Assembly (NCBI GenBank): GCA_036850595.1 | Contig: CM072152.1 | Span: 23,573,179-23,637,178 of the forward strand | Origin: Rhyacichthys aspro | Taxonomy: Eukaryota > Chordata > Actinopteri > Gobiiformes > Rhyacichthyidae | DNA length: 64,000 nt | Direction: 5' to 3' | Shown: in pieces, positions 13,301 to 25,300 of the stretch | Layout: every line of letters starts with the position of its first letter | How positions within the stretch are numbered: position 1 is the first letter of the stretch | Position numbers and translations under genes: made by a program | The notes under the pieces: generated by a model | Databases searched by the model: none | What the model was told of the DNA's origin: nothing | Seen by the model: the letters and a program-made list of their open reading frames with translations, nothing else

Positions 13301-16300
13301 AAAATGAATGAAACCCCAAGAAATCCAGTTTGGTCAACAGTAAAAACATACAGTCAGGTTTGCACTTACCTGAGCTTCTTTCTGACTGTTTGTTATTTGG
13401 TAGTGAGGTTAATATAATTGGCTTTTAAAGGGGATTCAAGCCTAATGAGAGAAGCAGAATCTTTCCAAGACCTACTCGAACCATAACAGATCTGAAGTAA
13501 ACTTTCTGTAGTAAAGCTGAAAGACAAAATGAACAAGTCTCGTTTCAGGATTTAAGAGATAAACTACATTTTCTAAGCGTTTGGTGAGTGGCCTTCTTAG
13601 TGCTTTTATAGTTGCTGATATAAGTTACATTTATGCATCCATATAACTCACATCTGTGGTCGAACAAAGAAACCAATGACATTGTGCGTCCATGTCTTTC
13701 ACTTTGAGAAGTCCAGCTGTCTGTGGCCCTCAGCTCTATCTCTCCTCGCTGAGTTATAAAATAAATGGGCATATTGAAGCATAAAATGATCCTCCAACAC
13801 CAGATCTGTTACCCTTCTGTGCTCTTTTCAGGCGACTAGAAAGACAATGAAATATAAAAACGCAGTAAGAAAAGGGCTTTAACTGCCTCATGGCTCAATT
13901 GACCGTAATGGAGCTGCAGGAGGTTGATAAGGTTTTTGTACAATATTAGTGACCCAGCAATTACTTTGTCCGGCGTCGAGACGTGCGGTGTCAAAACTGC
14001 ACCGAAGAGTCTTTTACCCAACCTTCTCCCACTTTTACTGGTTTCGGGATATTTTACTTCACACCTCATCGTTCTTATTCAAATTAAACCAGACCTAATC
14101 TCACAGTTTTTCATTGTACGTCCATTTTTCACTGTATTTGGATTTTGATAAAGAGTAGTTATAAAAGTAGGACCAAAACCAACGCTGACTTTTATTTTAA
14201 GATCAGCTTGGGAATGTTTTATGAAGGGTTTGCACAGGTTTAAGATGCCGTAGCTATCGTTAGTAAAAACAAACCATAATGAGTCGATTGCAAGTTTATC
14301 ATCCATTTAAACCTAATTATCTAACCAACTAATTATAATTATAGGTCTCTTGGGTCATGTGACCTGCAAAGTGGAGAGAAAGGCTCATAATTCTGACCTA
14401 CGAAGACAAACAACATGATTTTCTCACACATTTGAAGGGAAAAAAACATAAATAAAGCAGTGATATTTAAGTAAATGAGTTGCATTTTGCTTTAAGAACC
14501 CAAGCAACAACTTTATTATTTTACAGCAAGTGTAAGAATCGTATGTTCTGACTAGTTTTAAGGTGAGGTGGTTAGTTTTTTTTACCTTTTTTGACATGAT
14601 ATAATGGCAAAAGTGCAGATTTCAATTCCACACCACACTCTTCTCTCTTTTAGAGCAGAGCAGTCCTGCAGACACATGCTGTCGACAATGAGCAAATTCA
14701 TTAGTTTATAAAAGTCCTAAACAATTACAAATGTGAAACATGGCGGTTCTTATCCTCCAGCCGTGCTCAGTTTGCATTGAGCAGCTTTAGAAACAGGAAG
14801 TAATAACTACAACGGCCCGTTCTGCTGGTTTCTGTGGAGCTTAAGACGGACAAATGCAAACATTTTCTTTTCAGAGATGTTTTCCATTTTGTTCAACAAT
14901 GTGCTGTAACCTTTTAACGACGCAGCAGGTTTTGGCAACACGAAAAAAGCGACATATTTAAATAAGATCTGTCTATTTGTTACCAGCTGCATTTGAAGAG
15001 CTAGACTGAGTGAGGAGTAGCTGAACTTGCAATGCTTGGAAAGTAAAAGAAAGAAGTATTTTCCACCAACCTGGACACAGTTATTCATGACACTCTTCCA
15101 CATGTAAAAAATAAAGATGAATAAAAACCACAGATGAATAGGCAGTTACAATCATTTCAATGGGATTTGTACCAAATGTTGTGTAAGGTTATCAGTATTC
15201 CTAGCTCTAAAAGTTTAAAAAAGAAATCTCAAGACAAGTTAAAGTTTTATACAAACCATAGTAAGCTTTTTTCCATTTCTCTTTCTTTCCCAAAAAAGTC
15301 CCTTCCTTTAAAAAAACTTTAAATGATTTTGTGAAAAGAAAAGTCAAATAGTACAGAGAAGGTCATTTCCAATTCCCAAATATGACTCGAGCAGCGTTGG
15401 CCGCGCTGCACAGAGGGTTTTCATTTATCAAATTCTCAGTGGCAGAACATTATGTAACTTCAATGTCTTTTTGCTTCATCAAGCAAGAACAATGTGGGCT
15501 AGACACTTTCTTCTAAAAGCAATAAAAGTGCTGTATATTCATAAAAGTGGAACTTAATGGCTCCATAGATCATCTCCAGACAAATTACAGTTTTATTAGT
15601 GCGTCTCATGTCGGTGATGTGTGATCTAACGACGACCCTGACCTTTGATCTAAAAGACAGGTCTGAAAGTGCTCGGTCTTGTTTGCCGTCACGCGTCGGC
15701 TCCAGTCATTAAGGTCTGCCGGCTCGTTTTATCTGTGTACACTGGTTGTTTGCAGCCTCTCAGAACAAGCCGATGTGATGTCTCTAAATTACAGCTTTCT
15801 GCTTCATTCCCTTGAACATCCCACAAGATAAAACACTCAAGTCTATTTTGTTTGGCCTTTTGCGGACCCCTCAAGTTAATAAGTTCTCCCCAGCAAAACT
15901 TTGTCCACTGAGATGACAAGACTCGGAGCAAAAGACGAGGATGAGATGTGCAGAGGAGAGAAGAAAAAACCGTGGAGGGGGTGTTGGAAAGGTTATGAGG
16001 AGAGGGAGACTCCACAGACGAGTGCAGCTCATTAATGAGTAATGGGTTCGTGACCCGTTGCCCTTGGACTCTGCTACAGACTTTGTTGTTGCAGCGAAGC
16101 AGCCTGAGTACAGTACAGTGATAACACACAGATCGATACTGGAGGCTCGATGCAATGTTTACATCAACCTCTTTACGTTGTGACAGTTTAATAATTCAAG
16201 TTAAATCAATGTGTTTTATTCCATGGAGTTTCAAAATAAAAAAAATAAACAGAAAACGTGTCAATTCATTAAATCATTTTGTTTGAATGAAAATATCAAA

Positions 16301-19300
16301 TTTACCCCAAAACAAAACTGTATGAAGTTAAATCACGTGTTTCCTATTTCCTTCATCAGTGTTTTTAGCATTATAGCATTAGCATAACCATTACAGGATA
16401 TATTTAAATAACACAAATTACTATAGAATATTGTTTTTCATTGTGTTAAAAAGAAAATAATGTGGAACTGTTGTCACTAAACATTTACTTGTGAATGTTC
16501 AGACAATATTTTGCTGTCAACATGTTTCTACACTCTTTAACTGTAGAGAGAAGTGCACCATGTCGGGTATTTTTTGACTCCTATTCTTATTTAAGTAAAT
16601 CTTGACAATTGCATCCAAAGATAATATGCAGAGGGAGATAAATTTATTGTTAGTTGCAGTGAATAAAAGGTTGAGAAACTTGGAATACAAAGACAAATTA
16701 AAGCGGATTAATAGCGTCAACCGCTTTGACTGAGACCAGATCATGTCCAAGACCAGAGACGAGAACGAGACTTTAGATATCGAGATCGACTCAAGACCAA
16801 AGCCGTGTCGAGGCAGGACCAGGTCAAGACCGAATCAAGACCAGAACCAGTACATTACACAGTAACAGATCCAAGAGAACAAGTCCAGACTCATGGAGGT
16901 TAGTGGAGTTTGGTGAAGAAGGAAGATTTTTAATTGACTATAAACTGATTGAGGTTTCAGTCAATCACTAGAACACTTGTTTTGTCTTGACATTCAAGAC
17001 CAAGACTTTTAGAAATCAAGACCATGCCAAGACAGAATCCTCTTAAGACCATGTAACACTTGTTTGGGTTACTCCTAAACCACACTTTTTCTCATAAATG
17101 CTTTAAACTGGTCCAAATAACAAAGTCTAAAGAATGATTTAAACATATTATTTTAAATTTGTTTCTTCAAGTTTTGCCGTTAACTTTCAGTTGTGCATAA
17201 AATGACAGCTGTGCTCAGGATTGTACACTGTATACTGAAATAAACACTAACAAATGATTGAAAAATGCATAATTCAAGACACTGTGAGAACATTTTGCTC
17301 CTGTTCATAGTTATTTTTTCATATTGCAAACAAGGAGAGTAACAATTCCCAAATGTTTTACTTCTTTTCCAAACATTCTTCATTGTGAATACCTGCATTA
17401 CTTCATGTTCAGATACGATGTGCTCATTAAAAGTCATCCTCAGCCTTCACTTCACTTTTCAAACACGTGGCTTGCGTCCAGACCGGTTTTGGAAGCCAGT
17501 ACCTCCCTCCATCTCGGCCCAATTAGACGCTCCCCTCCCCGGGACCCTCCTCCCGTCGCCGCCGTCCACGCTCAGACCGGTGCTTGGCGTGTTATGACAG
17601 CCTCTGACACCAGCGCCGTATAATTACCGCCGTCTGAAGGAGCGAGACGGCACGGGGTCGGACGGAGGGAGGTAAACGAGGGACGGAGGGAGGAAACCGG
17701 GGATCGAATCCAGTGAGCAAATCACGGAGAGGACAAAAGGTGAAGAAGGCTTGATGAAAACCTGTCAACATTGTGCCTCCAAAAACAGACACTAGACAAA
17801 CAGAGGATATACTATTATTGTCCTGTTAAAATAGAATAACAAAAATGTCCTCGAATGCCCCACAGCCGCCATTGTCTTACATAATCTGGTCCACAAATAA
17901 CTGGACGAATTAATTTATACATGAAATACATGCTAACTCCAGATTATTGGACAATTTACCCTAATTCTATGGTGTCTAATCCAGTAAATAAACATCTTTT
18001 ACTTTGGTAACTGCATAAATGTCAGTCTCTATGAATATAATCTATATTGTCGCTATTTATCAAGTCTTAATAATGCTTGCTAGACAGACTTTTTCATGCA
18101 TTTTTGCGATCAATGAGTTAAAATAGTTTAAAACTCTTAATATTCACTACATCTATCCACACTGTCCTCTTTAAATGTTTAGAAATGCTAAAACAAAGGG
18201 TTCAAAAATGCTCTAGACTGTGTTTTAAGTTAAGACCACTAGTGTAGATGAAGACATACACAAGTGGTTACTGTCAAAACAATATATTAATATAGTCAAG
18301 ACCAGGACTTTAAGGGATCAAGACCGAGTCAAGACCAGTCTGTCATCCAATGAAAAAGATGCCATGGAACAGTTAAGAAATCCAAGTCCAAACTCTTGAA
18401 AGGGTTAGTATTTTGTTGCAGAAAAATTGACTTAAATGACAGATGTTTTTATTTAATCACAAATAAATCAGGTGTTTATTTAAAACCCTGAACCTGAGAG
18501 TCTAAGTGGTCTTAAGACTGGTTTCAGGTAATACAACATAACATTATTGCACCTGGTAATTTAACCAATAAACATAAAGCATGAACTTTAGTCCTCAATC
18601 CTTGTAGTGACTTATACAATAAAAAATGTCACTTTTTGAGGGAATGTATGGCTAACACTTGTTAAGTTACCCTCTGAATAATACTCTGATGTCTCTTTCT
18701 AAAGCAGTATGTGTACTTCTTTATAGGAAACCCTCAACTAATCTGCCTTTCTCCTCTACATCCATTTATTTCTAAAAGAATATGGGAATGCATTTCCGCG
18801 TGTCTCGTTGTGACACAGTGGAGTCACGCTGCTGCTGTTGTTGTTGCCACGCAGCCAGACGCAGAAATCTAATCTAATACAGGTTTCACAAATCATTTTC
18901 TTCAAGGTGATCCTGGAAATGATCATCGAAAAACGAATTCACTGCGAGGTTATGTTTCATATTCAGCAATTGGTTCAGTTTTCTTCTTTGGTTGTTTGGG
19001 TCTGGTTTTCTGCAAAGTCAAGTTGAAAAGAGATGGCCTTTTCTCTGATGTTCTTTATGATGTTACCGCAAACTAAAAGAAAAAAAAAAACAGCTGACTT
19101 GTAGCTTGACTATGTTTTAAGCTTATTATATTTACCTAGTATTTTAACTTCTTTCCTGTTTTTATTTAATGTCCTATACAAAAAAAAAAAAAACTTATAG
19201 TAATCACATACTGACTAAAATGATTAAAAAGCACAAGTGAAAAAGAGTTAAATAGCTGTATTTTCAAAAAGACAGAGTATTTAGTGAGTTACATTGCCTT

Positions 19301-22300
19301 TTAACAAACAGGAAATACTTTTTCTTGCACTGCCTTCCCTTTTTATCCAAATCAGACGAGAGAATGTGTTCAAACAAAGTCAGAGCAGGTGAAGATTTGC
19401 AGCAGGATTCTTAATACAAACAAATTTGACTCTGAATGAGATGTTTGAACGTGTTCTGTGTGTCTCTTTCCATAATGATGGTTTTTGGCACATTCTGGTG
19501 TCCTGTGATTACTGTAAACACACAGAAGCTGACTTCCTGCTTCTACTTAGTAAATTTGTGGCTGTTCCAAATTGTTTGTTCGACACAAACTGTTAACACC
19601 TTCGTGATAAAATCGGTCGCTTGCTTAACTCTCAGGAAACGGCTCGCAAAGTACATATTAAACCAGAAGTAACGTGTTTTTTGAGCTTTGTACAAAATGA
19701 GTTATGGATGTCTTTGGAAGAATAATAAAAAACTAGCACTCTGCAACCAATTTTAGACAAGAATTATCTTTATATCAAGAGCTGATATTCAATTTTTTCA
19801 TTTTCTAAACCTAATGTAAAGTTTTTGTGTTGCTGTTGAAACAAATAATGTAGACGGCTCATTTATTAAACTGCAGTACATCATCGTTAACAACACCATA
19901 CTTATTTCAAAATGAGAAAATGTGCCTTTTCATCAGACTTTTTGTGACTGCAGGTGTAGTTTAATGATTATCTCCTGGAAATTAGGAAATAAAATGATAA
20001 ACAAATGCTAACTCTATTTCACAAAGCACTTATTTTACTTTTTACACCTATTTCAAATCTGTATCAACCATTTAAATGCAGGTTTAGTCCATCAAAATTG
20101 TTCTTTTGGCAATGTAAAAATATATAATACTGTGTCCATTGAATGTTTATAAAAGCCGCTAAATACACACAATCCAAAATCTATTTACCTCTGCACCTTG
20201 CTACTCCTAGAGCTGCTTTTTTTTGCCCTTTTGTAGATTTTGTTAATTAAAAAAAACATTAAACTAAGACACAAAGTCACTGAAGGTGCACAAAACTTAC
20301 ACCGGTGGAAAAAACCTTGCTTTTATATCACATTCCCTTCTACACATTGTGAAATAAAGTCACTACATTGCATTAAACAAGACATAACATTAGATTTGGG
20401 CATAATTTTAATGTATCTTCATCTTAATAATGTACTTTTACCACATTTATTGCAGAGTCTGTGGCGTTGTTGCAGTCAAACTTTTAATCGTTGGAACTAA
20501 AAACTATTGTGTGACTTTAAAGACTAATTCTTTCTTTTCGTTCTTGTTCATGTATTACTTTTCTCTTTGTTCCTCGCCCACATCCTCACCTCCTTCTCAT
20601 TAGACCATTTTCCACTTGTCATTACCACTCTGCCTATTTCACCTTTTATTCTCCCCTTTGTATTCCTTCTCCCGGATTATAACATTAAAGAATAGGAGAT
20701 ATGACACTTATATGTAGCCGCGGTATCATTAGACTGTGTTGCCCTGTGTCAGAACTAAAATATCAGGGATGAACAGATCCACGTGAGACCGGGAGGAGGA
20801 GGAAAGTACAGATAATGAGGATCAATCATGTTCACTTCATCTGCAATTACCCGCTGTTGCCATGTTACAACTAAACACAATCACAGCCAGCGATAAGCCG
20901 TAATCATATCTCTGACGAGGCCTAATTCTGTGGACGGCCGTTAGACACAGAGCAAAATAAATGACAGAAGTAATGCAGGAAAATACAACATGTGGAGTTT
21001 AAGCAACATGTAGCTTTATAATAAATTGCAAATGAATGTGTTGAAGCTTTTAAGGGTGTTTCTTTTTCTATTGGACAAAACTCTTTCATCTTATCAGTTA
21101 ATTCAAGAGTGTTTGGCGAGATATCTTTACTATAAATGTTCAAAACAAGAAAGCAACACTGCAGTGCAAGGAAAGAAAACAAATGAATCTGTGTGGACGT
21201 GTTATATTGCAAAAAAAGTGATGAAAACTGTAGGATTTTTAAGCTTGCAAACTCATTATCAAGTGTTTATGTTGCTATATTCTTGCACATTTACACAAAA
21301 CAGCAAAAAGATGTGCAAAAAGAGCTTTATTTTGTCTGTCTACAAGGTTTCGATGGAGTTTTAAAACCATTTGATCCATTTTGTGCGAAGACAAAAGACC
21401 CAAATACAAGAAGAAGAAGAAAATATAAATAATATAAATATCAGAGCATGTGTAGCAAGATCCATAGGGTCTGAGCACACTATAAGATTAAATTATAATT
21501 GTGCTATGATCTGGCTAAATACTCCTCTCTGATTGGTTGGCAGCAATTTATCTTAAAACCAAAGCAAAGACGAATAAACTGGACAGCTGCTGAAACTGAA
21601 AAGTGACGGATACCATATTTAGTTTTGTTTTCAATGGTGTTTTATGTTTAATTGTCAGTTCTTTAAAGGAGAATTTATAGCAAAAGTGAAATAATACAGG
21701 CTAGCTCCTAATTTAAGACATAATTCATTCGGTAAATAAAACCAACAGCTACAGAGACCTCACCGAACCAAGCCAGCCGTGTTCATTGGGTTCTGGTTCA
21801 ATGGAAGTATATTCTGCCCCTGTGTGGTGGTTAGTTAGCGCTCCCTGCAGCTAGTTAGCGCTCCGAACTGTGGGTAAATGTAACTTTAGGCCTGTTGTAT
21901 TGTTGTGCTATCTGACCCCACAGACGATCACACCAGAGTCCGACTGCAGCTGCTGGACGGAGACCCCCACTCGGACTACATCAACGCCAACTACATCGAT
22001 GTGAGTCTTTACGCACAAACACACAAACACACAGTCAATCCACTTAAAACTACAGACACGGTGTAAAAGTTGTACTGTTTAATGTACATTGTGTGTCGTA
22101 TAAATGAAATCCTTAGAAGATCGTCGTCTAAAATTGTTAGAAATCAGAAGTTATCATTTCTGGAGGTTATCAAATCAGGTAAGAATAAAACACAATGGTC
22201 TTATTAGCAGTTTTAAGCTTCTAATAGTAAAAGAAAGAGAAAAAAAAAACACATTAGTTCATATAAAGGGAAAAAAAAAGATGCTGTAGATAAATACTTT

Positions 22301-25300
22301 GGAAATGCAATGACTTGGACCTATCTTCTGTTAAAAGTTTGCTTGAAATTGGAAGCTAGGAACTTCTTCAACATCTATTTCATCTTAAATCCACATATTT
22401 AACCAATAAATAGCATCATATATTTAAATGTTTCCTAAATGTACAAGTGTAGGCTTTTTTCACTATTTATTGTTTGGTTTGAGGAGCCAATGGACAGAAG
22501 TAAGTAGCCTTTAATGTTTTTGGTTAAGTTTTGGCTAATTCTAGTCATTTCTAATTGTGTATGTACATTTATAAAGTCAACCAAGATACTGTCTGTGTCT
22601 CAAACCACTCTTTAGTCCCTAACTTCTCAGTCCATTCATAGTGGACTATTTGTACTGTTGTTATTAATCATATAAAGCCTTTGTTTATGTTTGAAAAGTC
22701 CACCAAAGTCTGCTTATAAAAGACTTCTGTAACAAAATCTGGTGAGACTTTAGTGATATATCATATTAGCACATATATAATTAGCATAAGTGTTATTTCC
22801 AACAAGTCTGGTGACATTAATGAATAAAATAAACTGGATTACTGCAACTATTTCATGCCGCTCTCACATATCCGTCTGTTTTACGTTACCACAGAAGTTC
22901 AGACTTGCGTCCAGCTCGTTTCATTTATTGTTGTTGTGTTCAGTTTAAACTCATGCTTCTCATTTTCCTGAAAACTCTCCTCCTTTCGAGAGACTTTCCG
23001 TCTTCACTTCTCCGTCTGCGATTTGCTCGTCAGCGTAATCTGCAGCTCGCGGCTCACTGTTGTAATAATCGTCCTAATGATTATAGCAGAAAATGGTTAT
23101 ATTCAATCAGGCAAACATAGGGAGGAGGGAAGATAAACGCTAATCAGGGAAGGAGAAGACAATAGGAGGAAGACGCAGCAGCCCTTCAGACGCGCATACA
23201 CTCCTAATTAAAATGATGACTCTAAAATGATATTAATGAACAAAGCGGAGTTATGGAGGTAAAGTGTCTCTGGGGAAGGTTAGGGACGAGACGATGAAGG
23301 TGGGTTTCACAGTGTTTCATTCCTCACAACGAGAGGAAATTAAGTTTTCTTCCATTATTTAATTTAGATGTTTATTTGGAAATCGACCTTGAGTTGCGTT
23401 TTAGGGGAAAGTGGAAACTAAAAGGACGAAGGAGACGGAGAAGGTGTTTAAAAGTGCACCTGGAAGTCAGATAATCATGAGGGAAAAGACAACACAGAGA
23501 ATAAACAAGAGCTGGGGACCTGTTAGTCTTATTAATTAAACAAACCTTGGAATCGTGTATAATCGTGGTTTAATCATAGGACTAAATGAATTTGTTTGAA
23601 TTATTAAATGTTTTTTAAAGAAGTTTTTTAGAACTGCCAGTAACACTTTATAATAACTACACACTATTAAACATTACTTAAGTATTAGTTAAGTATTGGT
23701 AACTACTTAATTCATCATTTACAAAGAATTACTCCTATATTAATAAGAACTATTTAATATTTATAAACATTGTTACTGGTGTTTTAGTATGAAATAATAC
23801 GCTCATTTATAATTATTGACATAAATTCAACATAGACATTTCAACATCTATAAGTCATCATTAATTACATATTTATTAATGCCTTACTACTGCTCAAAAG
23901 TTGTTATAAAGTGTTACCATTCTACCTTTTAGTAAAAGGTCTTTAGATTATATATTTATTGCATTGTAAACCCTTTTTCCTTCAAAGTCTGAAATCCAAG
24001 TTTTGTTCTTTTTTTTTCTTGTTCACTTTTGGTTTAGTCTGAAAGTTGATAAGTCTTGGTTTTAGTACAGATTTAATTCATGGCCTAGCTTCAATCTTGG
24101 TTTAAAAGGTAATATGATGTTTTATGAAACTTAAACTGTAAGATCTCTGTGTATCTTCCATCAATGTGGCCTTAGTCCCAGTTCAGTCCTGGTTTAGACT
24201 GAGTTTAATAGCTCTGGGTTTACAGTAAGTACTGGTTTAACACATGGTTTAGTCCTAGTTTATTTTGGGTTTAGACCTGCTGTGGTTTGTTGAAGATGTC
24301 GAAATCATTAACAGTATTCAAATTCAGTTCAATTTTATTTGTATAGCCCAGAATCACTACAACAATTGCCTCAAAGGGCTTCACAAAAACAAAAGACAGT
24401 AAATGTTCAAGCAAATGATTGTTTAGTAATGATATATAGCTGATAAAAAGGCATCTAAAGGTTTCAATTTGGCCTAAAGTCTGCTGGAGAACCTTAAACA
24501 GACTGCAGCTAAGCTAACGCTAAACTCTAAACTTCAGTTCGATGAAATGTATTAATATTTTGGAGGAAAAATCAGTCTGGTTTTATTTTTTTTTATAAAA
24601 GAGAAGCAGGAGAGTGGAGTCTGAGACATGGGCAAAAATAGAAAATAAAGGAGTGGAGCTTTAATCGATAACATTATGCTTTAAACTATCTGCCTTTTTG
24701 ATTAAATAATCTTTGTCCTTACATTTACTGTGCTCAATCTTTACGAGGATCTGTTGTTATGTTTTCATGTTTAACAATGAACCAACATGAACTGGAAATA
24801 ACGACAGGCACATAATTCATGAGTAAATGTTATAACACCTGTGTATAGTGACATAAACTAATGAAAAAGCCAGAACAGAGAGGGTTATGACGCAGTAAAA
24901 GCCATAAAACTACAGAATACAGGTTCATAAGTGAAGAAGAAGGTCAGATTACGAGGAGGGATCTTGATGTCACGTTTTTTATGCTTGACTTTTTTTTTTC
25001 TGTGTCACAGGGGTACCATAGACCCAGACATTACATCGCCACACAAGGTAATTAAGCTGACGTAATGCGCGATTGTGAGTGTGATTGTGCGTTTGCGTGC
25101 GCGAGTGTGTGTTGGAGCCACCTGCTAAATGTCGTCCCGTTCGAGCTGGAAGGCTATTACCACAACCTCCTAAATCTAAACCCGCCGTATAAAATCCCCC
25201 TGACAAATTTAAGACCCCATTACCTCAAACCTGCGAACCACTACGGCGGATTGATAGTGCGAGTGTGTGTGTGTGTGTGTGTTTGTGTGTGTGTTGATGT

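Larger units (their letters stand above)
1346..21923 (+). other. ptprk 20.6-kb intron
   Basis: Long intron splitting the codon for Tyr30. No gene or long coding frame could be supported on either strand. Contents seen: degenerate internal repeats around 1690-2200 (motif AAGGGCTTAAAG and variants), a GCTAAT repeat at 11724-11753, two AAGACC-rich dispersed repeat copies (16720-17050, 18290-18420), a CpG-dense block at 17450-17710, and several stretches of mixed composition with homeobox-like ATTA/TAAT sites that look like candidate conserved non-coding elements (about 2680-2900, 9300-9540, 12460-12590, 20680-20940). Confidence 0.8.
22001..25010 (+). other. ptprk intron (3.0 kb) with MITE and dispersed repeats
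   Basis: Phase-0 intron. It holds a 278-bp MITE (23640-23917), a stretch of TTTAGTCC/GGTTTAG repeats (about 24010-24290) and a short teleost-type dispersed repeat (24318-24390). The piece 22880-23160 is of mixed composition and may be conserved non-coding DNA. Nothing coding was seen. Confidence 0.75.

Noticed and set aside
15689..16129. 146-codon open frame on the minus strand, the longest in the window
   Set aside because: No recognisable domain, no splice support, ordinary intron sequence. It is not beyond chance in 64 kb.
17699..17715. gggatcgaatccag, resembling a tRNA T-arm
   Set aside because: No matching acceptor, D or anticodon arms around it.
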